Of a stretch of DNA of 64,000 nt, positions 1 to 12,206 are shown piece by piece. How positions within the stretch are numbered: position 1 is the stretch's first letter; each line of letters starts with the position of its first letter. Location: assembly GCA_024707305.1 (NCBI GenBank), contig JANPZZ010000004.1:100823-164822 (forward strand), in the 5' to 3' direction. The translations under genes and the position numbers were made by a program. This DNA comes from Chitinophagaceae bacterium (GTDB lineage: Bacteria; Bacteroidota; Bacteroidia; Chitinophagales; Chitinophagaceae). Below the pieces are notes generated by a model. The model did not search any database. It was not told the origin of the DNA and worked only from the letters and a program-made list of their open reading frames with translations.

Positions 1-2
1 TG

Positions 3-1905
3 GGCCTTAAAATTATTATTAATATGGGCGGATTGATTGGTATCCTGGCGGGCCTTGGAGTGGCAGCTGTGGGTGTGATGGTTTTTATCTTTTTTGGTGA
101 AGTTCATATTTACCGTAACCCGCGTCGATCGAACCGGAAGTATTGAAGTCACAGAAGCAGAGCAACCCGTTCTGTTTGCGTTCATCAGGCAGGTAGCCAC
201 CGACACATTGGCGCCGTTTCCCAAAAAAATTTACCTCTCTTCGGATGTGAATGCATTTGTGTCGTATGATTCCAGCTTCTGGAGTATGTTTTTTCCGGTT
301 CGAAAGAACCTGACCATCGGACTTGGGCTTGTAAATTCCGTAAATCTGAGTGAATTTAAGGCTGTTCTTGCGCATGAGTTTGGGCACTTTTCACAACGAA
401 GCATGAAGCTGGGGTCTTATGTCTATAATGTGAACCGGATTTTGTACAACATGCTTTATGATAATACCGGTTATGCAAACATGCTGCAGGGCTGGTCGAG
501 TATCCATGACGTTTTCGCACTTTTTACCCGCCTAACGATATTAATTGCAAGAGGGATCCAGGCAATTTTGTCGGGTATGTATGGCTTTTTAAATAAGAAG
601 TACAGCGGCCTCTCGCTTCAAATGGAATATCATGCAGATGCAGTTGCAGCAAGTGTAAGTGGCTCAGAATCGCTGGTAACAGCCTTGCGTCGTTTAGAGC
701 TCGCCGGGTCGGGGTTTCAGATGAGCCTGCAGGAGTGCGATGCGATGGTTGCGCACAAAAAAAGAAATGCAAATATCTATCCACTGCAGTCCTATTGTAT
801 GTCATTTCTCGCGCGCGAGAACAACCTGCCGATGCGCGATGGCTTACCTTACGTAACGGATCAGTTTCTAACAGAACAAAACCAACGTCGCGTAACAATC
901 AAAGATCAGTGGGCATCACACCCGCCCACTGAAGATCGCGTAAAAGCACTTCGTAATTATAATGTAGCGGCAATTGAGAATACAAAATCAGCCTGGGCTG
1001 TATTTCGTGATGAGGAAAATTTACAGCGCACAATGACGGTAAGCATATACGGAAATCTCGCTGATGATAAAAGCATTACTGAGGAAGTGCCCCAGTTTTT
1101 TCAAAAAAAGCTGGAAGAAGATATTGATAAAAAGGCCATACCGAAGGTTTATAATCGTTTTTATTCAAACCGTGTTTTTTCCCATTTTACGAATGAAGAA
1201 TTAAATGCTTTGAAGCCAGCTGATCTTCCATGGGATGAAGTTTATTCCAAACATTTTCCCGATTTGTTCAACAGGCTCTCTGCAATTGATCAGGACATTG
1301 AACTACTAAAACAAATTGCTGCTAATCCAAAAGCGGTTCGAAGTTTTGATTTTGACGGCGCAAAATATAATTCAGAAGAAGCAACGGCAATTGCTGATAA
1401 ACTTTCAAATGAAAAAGGAGGGCTGGTAAATAAAATTAAAGAAGCTGACGCAAACAGTATTCGGCTGGCACTATACAAAGTTGAAAAAGAAAATGGATCA
1501 TCACAAAACCTCCGGGATGCATACGCACGTTACTTCAGCCATCGGGATGAATTGCTTGCGCTGGGCGAGTTTATTAATGAAATGATGTTGCCCATGCAAC
1601 CCATTTATGCGGGTCAAACCATGGAACAGCATCAAATCAATGTAATTCTCGATGAATTACGCGATTTGAAAGAGCCGCTCTTTAAAGAGAAACTGCGCAT
1701 CTGGAAGGAGCGCGGTATTTTGGAAAATATTGACGACGATACAAAGTCTAGAATAGAAAATTATTTAACAGGCAAATATGTGTATTTCGATGGTACCAGT
1801 TTTATGAATACAGAATTGCTCACGCTGCACGAGTTTGCAAATCTTTTATATAATCTATCTGACCGATGGGTGGCAAATGAATTATTAAAACTGATTAAAG
1901 GCTAA
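3..1905 (+). CDS. M48-family membrane metallopeptidase, 5'-partial, one frame break
   Basis: Zinc metalloprotease of the M48 (HtpX/Ste24-like) superfamily, probably anchored in the inner membrane and acting on membrane or misfolded proteins. The uninterrupted part starts at 94 (603 codons). It has the zinc motif HEFGH at residues 94-98 and the third-ligand region EYHAD at 178-182. In the next frame, from the left edge to about position 92, there is a glycine-rich hydrophobic stretch that looks like the missing membrane segment. Removing one T from the T6 run at 90-95 joins the two frames into ...FLVKFIF..., as expected for this family. The TTG at 94 is therefore probably not the real start, and the true N-terminus lies at or beyond the window edge. 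The long C-terminal part is helical and of unknown role. The family call is firm; the substrate is unknown. Confidence 0.85.
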
Positions 1906-1960
1906 TCTGAAGAGAATCGTTTTACACGTTGTTGAGCTGTGGCTTCAAAAAAAATAATTT

Positions 1961-3751
1961 TTAGTAGTCCAGATCCATCTGCAATTTTTCGCGGAGATCT
2001 TTGATCAGTGGATATTGTTCTACCAGCTTTTGAAACTGCTCTTTCGATGAAAGCGGCAATTCTATTTTTTCACGTGGTGCATTGTTTTCTTCAATCAGCA
2101 CCACAAACTGCAAGAGTTTGTTACTTAGTTTTTCCTGTAAAAAAGCAAAGAGGTTATTACGTTCCTGCTCGATAAATTTCTGTTCAATATTGTTGCTGGT
2201 AACGACATTAAAACTGTTTTCATCCTGGATGCGCAATTCTGCCAGTTCGAATGGCTGAGCGGCCGGGTTCCGGTTATTTTTCAGGATGGTTATGTACCCA
2301 TTCCAGGCTTCGCGGAGTGAAGTGGCTTCCAGCGGTTGGTTCACTACCGACTGGCCGGGCAAACCATTTCCTTTATACTGATTGCGAATTTTATCAAGTG
2401 CCGAAAGTTTGCTGCCTGTTGCAGCGGCTGCCGGTTTTTTTGTTTCGGTTTGAATGATCAGTTTTTCTGCCTGCTGCGTGGGAGTGGGCTTTGAAGCCGG
2501 TGCCGTGTGTGTGGAAGCAGGAACAGTTTGTACAGGTACACGCGCAGGCTGCGTATCACGTGTTGTTGCCGGCGATATCTGCTTTACCTGGCGAAATGCA
2601 ACAGGTTTTACTGAGTCAAGCCGTTTTTTTTTACTTCCCTCGCCGCTGATGTCGAGTGCCTGGCTAAGGTAGCAGAGCCTGATAAGGGCAAGCTCAACAT
2701 GTAGTCGTTTATTACGGGCTGCTTTGTAATTTAATTCTGTTTCGTTCAGAATATTAAGTGCGCTGATGAGAAAGGAAGTTGAAATTTCCTTCGCACGCGC
2801 TACATATTTCTCCCGGAAACTTTCTACTACATCGAGCAATACAGATGCTTTGTCATCTTTACACACAAGCAGGTTGCGGATAAATTCAGCAAAACCATTG
2901 ATGACGAGATCCCCTTCAAATCCTTTGCGGTTGATCTGGTCAAACAATAACATCGCGCCAGCCAAATCCTGGGTCTGCATCGCATCCAGTAATTTGAAAT
3001 AATAATCAGCATCGAGAATATTCAAATGCTCGAGCGTATTATTATAATTCAGTTCGCCACCCGTGAAACTTACGATCTTGTCCATGATGCTTAGTGCATC
3101 ACGCATACAACCTTCGCTTTTCTGTGCGATCACCTGTAGTGCGGCTGTGTCGGCTTTCACCGCTTCTTTTTCACAAATGGCCTGCAAATGACCCACTGTA
3201 TCGTTAGTGGTAATCCTCTTGAAATCGAAAATCTGGCATCGGCTGAGGATCGTGGGAAGGATCTTGTGTTTCTCTGTTGTTGCCAGGATAAATATAGCAT
3301 ATGGAGGTGGTTCTTCCAGCGTTTTCAGGAAGGCATTAAATGCCGACGAGCTGAGCATGTGCACCTCATCGATAATATATACTTTGTATTTACCTGCCTG
3401 TGGTGCAAAACGAACCTGTTCTACCAGGCTGCGGATATCTTCCACAGAGTTGTTACTCGCCGCATCCAGCTCATGGATATTCATGGATGCGCCATCGTTA
3501 AACGACGTGCAGGAATGGCAGGTATTGCACGCTTCGCCATCAGCAGTCTGATTTTCACAGTTGATGGTTTTGGCGAGAATTCGTGCACAGGTGGTTTTAC
3601 CTACGCCACGCGGTCCGCAAAACAGGAAAGCGTGCGCCAACTGGTTATTCCGGATAGCATTTTTCAGCGTGGTGGTAATATGTTCCTGTCCCACCACGGT
3701 ATCAAAAGTCTGTGGCCTGTATTTCCTGGCCGAAACAATAAATTTTTCCAT
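1961..3751 (-). CDS. dnaX: DNA polymerase III subunit gamma/tau
   Basis: ATPase of the replicative clamp loader. With delta and delta' it opens the beta clamp and loads it on DNA. The 596-residue protein shows Walker A GPRGVGKT (46-53), four zinc-binding cysteines (C65, C75, C78, C81), Walker B DEVH (128-131), sensor-1 ATTE (157-160) and the arginine-finger SRC motif (170-172). The C-terminal half (from about 370) is a proline/threonine/alanine-rich linker followed by a tau-like tail. The frame is intact, which is notable given how many neighbours are broken. It converges on the M48 gene with a gap of about 55 nt. Confidence 0.97.
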   Translation of the reverse strand: MEKFIVSARKYRPQTFDTVVGQEHITTTLKNAIRNNQLAHAFLFCGPRGVGKTTCARILAKTINCENQTADGEACNTCHSCTSFNDGASMNIHELDAASNNSVEDIRSLVEQVRFAPQAGKYKVYIIDEVHMLSSSAFNAFLKTLEEPPPYAIFILATTEKHKILPTILSRCQIFDFKRITTNDTVGHLQAICEKEAVKADTAALQVIAQKSEGCMRDALSIMDKIVSFTGGELNYNNTLEHLNILDADYYFKLLDAMQTQDLAGAMLLFDQINRKGFEGDLVINGFAEFIRNLLVCKDDKASVLLDVVESFREKYVARAKEISTSFLISALNILNETELNYKAARNKRLHVELALIRLCYLSQALDISGEGSKKKRLDSVKPVAFRQVKQISPATTRDTQPARVPVQTVPASTHTAPASKPTPTQQAEKLIIQTETKKPAAAATGSKLSALDKIRNQYKGNGLPGQSVVNQPLEATSLREAWNGYITILKNNRNPAAQPFELAELRIQDENSFNVVTSNNIEQKFIEQERNNLFAFLQEKLSNKLLQFVVLIEENNAPREKIELPLSSKEQFQKLVEQYPLIKDLREKLQMDLDY

Positions 3752-3908
3752 ACCTGCGCGGTAAAAGTAATGGAAATTAAGGAATCGGGAACGGGCGGCT
3801 GCTACCGCAGACGACTTCAGGCTGATTGCTCAACAAAATTGTCCGTTTGCGTATTCTTTTGTGCCGGCTGACCTTTTTTCACCAATTTGCATTATCTAAT
3901 TTTCTAAA

Positions 3909-4646
3909 ATGTTAAACAGGTCGCTGCTGATCATTTTCTTCTTTGGTTTAGGTTTCAACGCAACTGCGCAGGAGCCTGAGCGTGAAAAGAATCCTGTTGA
4001 GTCACTCAGCGGGCGGTTTGTAGTGCAAGTTGGTATCCCTTCCGAAAAGATGCAGGATGCCATTCGCAATGAAATGGGTAACCTGGGGTTTGGCGGCAGC
4101 CTTGCGTTGTTAAGTAATCCCTTTAGCTGGGGGCGTAACAAACGTAACAGTCCTTTTCGTTTAGGCGGTGAGCTGGGATATAATTATTACGGACGATTTC
4201 TTTCCAATGTAAACATTGGCGGTTATTCGGGAAATTATAAAACCAGCTACGGTATACTTCACCTAAATGCGATAGCGCAGTTGCGCCCGCAATACAACGA
4301 ATTCTTTACACCGTTCCTGGAAGTATTTGCAGGAGGTAACTGTTATTTATCCTCCACAAAAGAAAATCTTTCCGTAATTGAATCTGCGCTGGGTATTCCT
4401 GCATTTGAAATAGACAGTTATGCAAGTGTAGGATTTAATAAAGGACTGGCAGCCGGTTTTTCGGTTGGGCGGCCAGATGCAGCTGCAAGATTTTTCATGC
4501 GTGTATCCTATAATGTTGGCACCGACATCAAATACGTTGTGCGCAATTCATTGCAATATGATCCGGGCTACAACCAACTGACATACCAGGTGGGCCGTGC
4601 GCCTGTAAAATACCTGATCGTGCAGGCAGGGATATCCTTCTATTAG
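3909..4646 (+). CDS. Outer-membrane beta-barrel-like protein
   Basis: A 245-residue protein with an N-terminal signal peptide (hydrophobic residues 5-16, likely cleavage after NATA). The body has alternating hydrophobic residues and aromatic turns, and it ends in an aromatic residue (SFY), the usual pattern of small outer-membrane barrels. I do not recognise a specific family. Its stop is only 2 nt from the stop of the convergent acetyltransferase-like gene. Function unknown; the envelope location is an inference from the signal peptide and C-terminal pattern. Confidence 0.7.
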   Translation: MLNRSLLIIFFFGLGFNATAQEPEREKNPVESLSGRFVVQVGIPSEKMQDAIRNEMGNLGFGGSLALLSNPFSWGRNKRNSPFRLGGELGYNYYGRFLSNVNIGGYSGNYKTSYGILHLNAIAQLRPQYNEFFTPFLEVFAGGNCYLSSTKENLSVIESALGIPAFEIDSYASVGFNKGLAAGFSVGRPDAAARFFMRVSYNVGTDIKYVVRNSLQYDPGYNQLTYQVGRAPVKYLIVQAGISFY

Positions 4647-4648
4647 AT

Positions 4649-5842
4649 TTACAGAATTGGATGTGGTTGAAAGGGGATGCTCCTGTCGAAATTATATCGA
4701 TAGGTCGTGAGCTTTCTGCTTCGATAGGTTCCCAGTGCTTCGGCTACATTAATCATCTTCGGATTGAATTCACCGATCCATTGCATTTCGTAATCTTCAT
4801 ACAGGATTTTGCCCACCTCGTATTTGCCATTTGTCACATCCATGCTTTGTATCTCGCGGCAGCCTTCCACAATCATATAACTATCGATGCCTTTGCCCTG
4901 CCATTCGGGAACCACACCAAACACAAGTCCGACAAACCTGGTGCAGGGTTTTGTTTTTTTAACCCAAAGGAATTTTAGTTTATGAAAGAGGCTGAATTTA
5001 CCATGCAGGTGTTTGAACCACTGATTCAGATCGGGTAGGTTTACCCATAGTGCGATGGGTTCTTCTTTATCATACACAAACCAGCAGACTTTTTCATCCA
5101 TCACAGGTTTCATGGATGCAAACATTTTGCGAACCACTTTTTCTTCCAGGGTCTTCATGCCGCCATGGCCTGCCCATGCTTTATTATAAACGATGGTAAA
5201 GTCCCGTGCAAACTTATCCAGTTGGTCTTTTCTGATATGATCAGCACGCAGGTCAGGATTTTTTGCGCATTCGGCATGGCGGTCAAAAAACTTTTGTTGC
5301 AGCCGGTCTTTCACTTTAAGTGCGAAACAGATCTGGTTAAAATAATTGCGGAATCCATAGGTTTCGAAAAGTTGCTGATAGTAGGGAGGGTTGTAGTTCA
5401 TGCAATAAAGTGGCGGTTCAAAACCTTCTACCAGCAATCCCCACCAGCGATCCCTTTCGCCAAAGTTGATAGGTCCATCCATCGAAACCATACCACGTTG
5501 CATGAGCCAATGTTTGGCTACATCAAACAACATATCGGCAGCTTCCTGGTTGTGAATGCAATCGAAGAAACCAATGCCACCTATCGGTCCGTGATCGTTT
5601 TTGGTTTTGTATTTTTTATTGACAAAAGCAGCTATGCGGCCAATGCCTTTTCCGTTTTTATCGATCAATACCCAACGCGTTGCCTCGCCATGACGAAATG
5701 CTTTGTTCAGTTTCGGGTCGAACACAAGTTGTATATCCTTATCCAGTGGCTGTATATAGTTGGGATCATTTCCGTTGATGATAACATTGATATCCAGAAA
5801 TAACTTGCGAGTAGCGGCGGTATTTACCTCTTGTAAAGTCAT
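4649..5842 (-). CDS. GNAT-like N-acetyltransferase superfamily protein
   Basis: A 397-residue protein that I recognise as a conserved Bacteroidota family with an acetyltransferase-like fold. It begins MTLQEV and has a GGIGFFDC segment. In its C-terminal half the segment PEWQGKGID resembles the acetyl-CoA pyrophosphate loop. A longer frame is open to 5938, but the extra 32 residues are encoded by the adenine-rich repeat tract upstream, so I place the start at the ATG ending at 5842. The substrate is unknown. Nothing in the neighbourhood suggests a pathway. Confidence 0.7.
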   Translation of the reverse strand: MTLQEVNTAATRKLFLDINVIINGNDPNYIQPLDKDIQLVFDPKLNKAFRHGEATRWVLIDKNGKGIGRIAAFVNKKYKTKNDHGPIGGIGFFDCIHNQEAADMLFDVAKHWLMQRGMVSMDGPINFGERDRWWGLLVEGFEPPLYCMNYNPPYYQQLFETYGFRNYFNQICFALKVKDRLQQKFFDRHAECAKNPDLRADHIRKDQLDKFARDFTIVYNKAWAGHGGMKTLEEKVVRKMFASMKPVMDEKVCWFVYDKEEPIALWVNLPDLNQWFKHLHGKFSLFHKLKFLWVKKTKPCTRFVGLVFGVVPEWQGKGIDSYMIVEGCREIQSMDVTNGKYEVGKILYEDYEMQWIGEFNPKMINVAEALGTYRSRKLTTYRYNFDRSIPFQPHPIL

Positions 5843-5857
5843 CCGCGAAAATAGATG

Positions 5858-5958
5858 AAAAAATGAGAAAATGAGAAAATGAGAAAATGTGAGAATACGT
5901 GAGATGTCAGAATCTGCGGGCTTTCCGTATTTCCACATTTTCTCATTTTCTCATTTTT
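5858..5958. repeat. Inverted low-complexity repeat (GAGAAAAT words)
   Basis: The left arm (5858-5892) is a run of GAGAAAAT units. The right arm (5933-5958) is its near-perfect reverse complement, separated by about 40 nt. The right arm touches the stop codon of the L,D-transpeptidase gene, and the left arm abuts the start region of the acetyltransferase-like gene. Transcribed RNA could fold into a hairpin of about 25 bp. It is one of about ten such tracts in the window. Confidence 0.8.
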
Positions 5959-7545
5959 CAAAACATCTTTTCAGCCAGTTTTTTATCGTGCCCATACACA
6001 TCATCCCGAAAATGAAGTAATCCATCGTTTCCCTGCCAGGCGGTGAAGTAGCCGATAAAAACGGGGATGGTTTCGGAGAGTGTAACCCAGGTTTCTTTTC
6101 CGCCTTTCATCGCTTTATCAATTTTTTCCGGTGGCCAGTTTTTGTCGTTGCGCAAAAGATATTCTGCAAGACGGCGCGGCTCAGCCAAACGAATACATCC
6201 ATGACTGAATGCACGTTGGTCGCGGCTGAAGAGGTTTTTAGAGGGCGTATCGTGCAGATAGATATTATACTGATTCGGGAATAGAAATTTCACCAGCCCC
6301 AACGAATTGTTGACCCCGGGTTTCTGCCTGATCCCCCCGGCATAACGTTCCATATTGTTTTTGGTGAGATAGTTCGGATTCTTTTTTAAGGCAGGTTCAA
6401 TTTCATTACGTACGATGCTGTTGGGAACATTCCAGTAAGGACTGAATACAATATATTTCATATCGCCCCGGAAAATAACCGTGTTATGTGCCGATGACCC
6501 CACCACCACATTCATTTTCCAGTCGAGCGTATCATTTTTATAAATAAATAACTGAAATGCGGGAATGTTTACAAGCAGGTAATCTGAAGGAGTTGTGGCG
6601 GGAACCCAGCGCAATCTTTCCATATTGATCAGCAACTGCTGGATGCGTTTTGCAGGTTTTACATTCAATTGTTTCAGGAAACCTGCACCGATGGCGCCAT
6701 CGTCCGAAAGCCCGTGACGTACCTGGAATCTTTTTACAGCTTCTACTGTGGTGCTGTCAAGAACATCAGTTGTATCCATCGTTTGCAAATCACCTAACCA
6801 TGAAAGTCTTTGCTTGATGAAAGGTAGTTCAGGCGACTGCCCGCCGGGTCGAATCACTTTTTCCTTCAGTACTATTTCATCCCAGTCATTGTCTTTTTCC
6901 AGTTTGCTATACAATGCCAGGTGCCGCTGTAGTAGTGAATATTGCGGCGTGAGAGGATTGTATTTTCCGTAGCGTTCATTACCCGGAGTAAGCAGCGAAT
7001 CGAGTAATTGTCGCACATCGATTTTTTTACGTGGAATATACCAGCCCAGATCCTGAAGTTGCAGGTTATTGTTGCCTTCGTATGCTGCAACGGCATATTT
7101 AAAAAAGCTACTTGTTAGTAGCAACTCAGTAGGAATTCGATTTGCTGTATCTAACTGAAATCCTGGGCCATTTGTTTCAATACTATCGAGCAAACGGCGT
7201 AAGCGGGCATCAAAGATGCTGCTATCACGGGCATCATGGATATACTGGTGTTGCATTTCCAGGAAACTGGAAGCCTGTTCCGTGAGGCCGGTGCTGTCGA
7301 ACCAGGCAAGCTGGTAATTGCGTTGGTTATAAAAACTGCGGATAGCATCCGAAAGCGTATCTGGAAACTGGTGTTGACCAAAATATGTTTCCATCCGGTT
7401 GCTATCAAGATAGAGGGTGTTGTACGCAACATCTTCGGTAATGCTCGTATCGCGTGGCATCACGGCCGGCTGCTCGGGTTCAGAACCACAGGCAATCATC
7501 GTGATGGCAAAAAGGACCAGGAGGGTATAGCGGATTTTTTTTCAT
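5958..7545 (-). CDS. Lipoprotein L,D-transpeptidase (YcbB-like), frame break in signal peptide
   Basis: Periplasmic enzyme that makes 3-3 cross-links or attaches proteins to peptidoglycan. The open frame from 7499 (513 codons) has a PG-binding domain (about 222-280) and a YkuD catalytic domain with the HDTPS segment (416-420) and the catalytic motif SHGCIRL (432-438, Cys435). The frame's own first Met would leave a headless signal peptide. If one base is removed from the A8 run (T on the + strand, 7535-7542), translation starts at the ATG at 7545. It then gives a classic lipoprotein leader MKKIRYTLLVLF... ending in a lipobox cysteine, so the protein is probably a lipoprotein. The frame break is most likely a homopolymer error. 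Confidence 0.9.
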
Positions 7546-7560
7546 TTTCTCCAATATTCG

Positions 7561-7632
7561 AGGTTCGATGGCCGAGACCGATGGCCGAGACCGATGATCG
7601 ATGGCCGATGATCGATGATCGATGATCGATGT
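7561..7632. repeat. GATCGATG / GGCCGATG tandem words
   Basis: Degenerate tandem copies of 8-11 nt words built on GATCGATG and GGCCGAGACC, directly upstream of the L,D-transpeptidase. The words are partly self-complementary. The same word family recurs at 18136-18292, 35391-35410 and 37183-37230. Confidence 0.75.
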
Positions 7633-7765
7633 TTTCTTACAACCGAAAACCCCGCCAAATTGCGAGGTCGGTATATCTGCAATTTAAGCATTCCTCAGTC
7701 AACGCGCCCGCCCCCCGAAGGTGGGCAGGATAGGCACCACTTCAAAAGGTTAAGTAAATTTTTTA

Positions 7766-7886
7766 CCACCATCCACCATCCCCCATCCACCATCCATCAT
7801 CCCCCATCCATCATCCCCCATCCACCATCCATCATCCCCCATCTACCATCCACCATCCATCATCCCCCATCCTCCATCCCCCATCG
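7766..7886. repeat. CCATCCACC / CATCCCCC tandem words
   Basis: About 120 nt containing almost no G on the + strand, made of words such as CCATCCACC, CCATCCATC and CATCCCCC. It ends a few bases before the S9 peptidase stop codon. The 7633-7765 stretch between the two tracts contains a short GC-rich segment (CCCGCCCCCCGAAGG) and no gene that I can see. The same word family recurs at 18230-18267, 35411-35429 and 47611-47743. Confidence 0.8.
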
Positions 7887-7888
7887 AT

Positions 7889-9807
7889 CTACTGCTTCCC
7901 ACTCTTTGTCTCTTCTCCCTTCAGGTATTTATCCAAAAACTCGCCGATCTGGCCATAGCCTTTGATTTCATTTTCTTTTTTCATAAAACCATGTCCTTCG
8001 TCAGGAAACAGGATGTATTCTACGGGAACATTGTTTTTCTTTACTGCTGCAACAATCTCGTCGCTTTCCGCCTGCAATACACGTGGATCATTTGCTCCCT
8101 GCAATACCATCAGCGGTTTGTTGATTTTATCAGCATTGAGCAGGGGAGAATAGGCTTTCAGTCGAACGGTATCATCGGTTGCAGGATCGCCGATTTCGCG
8201 ATACAATGCATTCTTGAAAGCAGCCCAGTGTGGAGGAATCTCTCGTAGTGTACGCAACCAGTTCGACACACCAAAAATGTCCACGCCTACTTTGAAGTCT
8301 TCAGGATGGAAACACAGCGCAGCAAGCGTCATAAAGCCGCCATAACTTCCTCCCATCACACCAATTTTTTGTGGAATCGATAAAAGGCAGTCCTGCGAGA
8401 TAATTTTTACCCCCAAACAACATCTTTCAAATCTTTATCGCCATGATTGCGATCATCCATTTTAAAAAATGTTTTACCATAACCACTGCTGCCGCGATTG
8501 TTTACATCTAAAATTGCGTACCCCTTATTAACCAGGTATTGTATCAATGGAAAATAAAAAGCACCTGCCTGTCCGCCCGGACCACCATGTACCATTACCA
8601 CTGCGGGAACTTTATTGCTGGACGAAGCCTGATGTGGTTTATAAAAAATTGCCGGTATTTCCAGTCCATCAAATGACTTGTAACGCACCACTTCTGCCGA
8701 AACAAGATCGTTCACATCAATTTCGGGATTGAGTGCATTGGTGAGTTGTTTTAATTCTTTCGATGCAATATCATAACTGAAAAGATTGCCGGGAGAACGT
8801 GAGCTCCCTACATAGAGAATCATTTTCTTTTCGGAACGTGAAATGTTTGCACTGATGATTCCACCGTCTTTAATAGCTGGGAATTCCAGCTCCTTACCGG
8901 TTTCGTTATCGAACAGGTGTAACTGATTGGAACCATCAACATTTACATATACGATGCGGTATTTTCCATTATGTGAAACGGCTACGCCCGCCACATCCCA
9001 TTTATCTTCATAAATCTTTTCTTTCTTTCCTGTTGCAATTTCATAACGGCCGGCGTATGAAAATTCACCACCTTCATCTGACGTATAATAGAGGTATTTT
9101 CCATCAACAGAAAAGCCTTCCGATGAAGTGCGCGATTCAATCGAATCAGTATTGATATAAACCGTTTTTCCGGTTTGCTGGTCGAGCAAAATCTGATTGA
9201 TCCATGAGGTGGTTACAAATTGAGTGAGCGTGATATAGCGATCGTCTCGTGAAATACTTCCCGGGTCAAGTCCGGAGTTATTTTCATAAATAAGAACGGG
9301 CGTCCAACTCACTGTATCCATTTTATACAAATCAAAAAATTGCGGATTTCTTTTGTTGGATGTAAAGTATAAATGGGTTCCTGTCTCATTCCATTTCCAG
9401 AAGTTGGCTTTTACGTTGTCGCCTGGTGTGAGATCGCGCACGCTGCCGTCTGTTTTTCGGAGGAAGAGATGGGTATTTTCATCCCCGCCCTTATCGGCAC
9501 TGTAGATAAAATGCCGGGTGCCGGGTACAAAACCATTTGCAAAGAATGATTCTTTGGTGGACTGGGTTAGTTGTTCACGATTGCCCGTGGCAAGGTTGAT
9601 TTTATATACGTTGTATATACCCGTTTCATTGCTTGTGATCAGCAACTCCTCATCGTCGGAGCTGATACCGCCATTGTAGGAGTCGACACTCTTATAGAAT
9701 TGTTCTATTGAATAGGTTTTTACTTCGCGGCCTTCGTCATTTTTGTCCGCATTGTTGCAGGCGATAAAAAGCAGGCTTGCGACTGCGATAAGAATTTGCC
9801 GTGTCAT
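7889..9807 (-). CDS. S9-family prolyl oligopeptidase-like peptidase, lipoprotein, frame break
   Basis: Serine peptidase of the dipeptidyl/acylaminoacyl peptidase type, with an N-terminal beta-propeller followed by an alpha/beta-hydrolase domain. It begins with a lipoprotein leader (lipobox FIAC, Cys17). The catalytic serine is in GGSYGG, the aspartate in GANDPRV and the histidine in DEGHGF. The reading frame breaks at the G5 run on the coding strand (+ strand C 8410-8414). Adding one G restores ...DVVWGVKIISQ... and joins the 466-codon N-terminal part to the 175-codon catalytic part. It probably releases di- or tripeptides in the periplasm. The break is likely a sequencing error; if real, the protein would lack its catalytic triad. 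Confidence 0.9.
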
Positions 9808-9872
9808 GGTGTATGATTTGGTTTTGAGTGAGATTAAGGTAAGGTTATTTTACGATATGAGAACATGACACG

Positions 9873-9957
9873 CAAATGTGTAAATGTGGAAATGGGGAAA
9901 TGTGAAAATGTGGAAATGAGGAAATGTGTAAATGGGAAAATGTGTAAATGAGGAAAT
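9873..9957. repeat. GGAAATGTG / GTGTAAATG tandem words
   Basis: About 85 nt of degenerate tandem 8-9 nt words (GAAATGTG, GTAAATGA) between the S9 peptidase start and the small membrane protein. It has no obvious inverted partner nearby. A + strand open frame passes through it but is not gene-like. Confidence 0.75.
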
Positions 9958-10067
9958 CTGCTTCGGCGTATGAGTCTGCCCGCAGTTGGTTATCGTTTAA
10001 TTTCTGCCGTTTTTTTAAGGTGACAGGATGCCTTTTCTTTCCAATACATTTTCACAACTGGTGTTCC

Positions 10068-10140
10068 CGTATGCCGTATGCCGTTTGCCGCATGCCGTTT
10101 GCCGTTTGCCGTTATGCCGTTATGCCGTTTGCCGTTTCCC
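10068..10140. repeat. TATGCCG / TTTGCCG tandem words
   Basis: Eleven or so consecutive 7-nt words of the form TATGCCG, TTTGCCG or CATGCCG. The same words recur at 33168-33197, 40119-40160 and 40304-40318. The rest of the 386-nt gap (9808-10193) shows no gene. Confidence 0.8.
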
Positions 10141-10193
10141 CGATTTCCCGGTATGTCTTTTGCATAGTTACCCTTGCGTTAAAATCTGTACAT

Positions 10194-10484
10194 ATGACAC
10201 TCAACAGGCTTGTGGAGGTGAATAATACACTTACAGTTGTGACGTATGTAGGGGTATTAGGGCTGGTATTAACCGATTATCCCTTTTGGGCGGAGGGGTT
10301 GCTGGGTTTGCTGGCGGCCCTGGCGTTGGCAACAAACCTGATGCTCTGGCAAAAGCGGCCGCGAAAGTCGAAATCGTCGCGATCGAAGCGAATCAGTACC
10401 TGGAAACTGGCCCTAAATGCGGCACTTTGTCTCGCGATTTTGCTGACAGTTTATTTTATGCTCTACGGGAATCTTAATTTTTAG
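10194..10484 (+). CDS. Small multi-pass membrane protein
   Basis: A 96-residue protein starting at the ATG at 10194. It has three hydrophobic segments (about 14-28, 35-52 and 72-92) and a strongly basic loop between the second and third (KRPRKSKSSRSKR). A longer open frame from 9948 reads through the repeat tract and is not credible. I do not recognise the family. It lies just upstream of atpDC but is probably a separate unit, because a promoter box lies between them. Function unknown. Confidence 0.55.
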   Translation: MTLNRLVEVNNTLTVVTYVGVLGLVLTDYPFWAEGLLGLLAALALATNLMLWQKRPRKSKSSRSKRISTWKLALNAALCLAILLTVYFMLYGNLNF

Positions 10485-10619
10485 GCTGGTTTCTTTTTGG
10501 GTGGCGAATTGGCCGCTATATATTTGATTGATTATTAAACAATTATAACGCTACTCACGAGTTACCCCCAGAGTTTCGTAATTTTTCATTTCTTATTTCT
10601 TAATTAGTAGATGCACCCT

Positions 10620-10627
10620 TACCTTTG
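10620..10627 (+). promoter_or_regulatory. Bacteroidota -7 promoter box for atpD
   Basis: The sequence TACCTTTG matches TAnnTTTG exactly and lies 28 nt before the atpD start, giving a leader of about 20 nt. The -33 region is only T-rich, without a clear TTG. Confidence 0.55.
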
Positions 10628-10651
10628 CGGCCAAAATAAACGCTCTCCTAA

Positions 10652-12156
<1,505 letters not shown>

Positions 12157-12206
12157 TCTGAGCGCAAAGCGGTTTAGGTAGAACGGAAAATGCAAAAAAG
12201 CACGGA

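Noticed and set aside
5165..5803. 212-codon + strand frame opposite the acetyltransferase-like gene
   Set aside because: It is an antisense shadow of a conserved protein with no family features of its own.
7766..7886. Possible CRISPR array (regularly spaced short words)
   Set aside because: The words are 7-11 nt and directly adjacent, with no unique spacers of 25-40 nt and no cas genes in the window.
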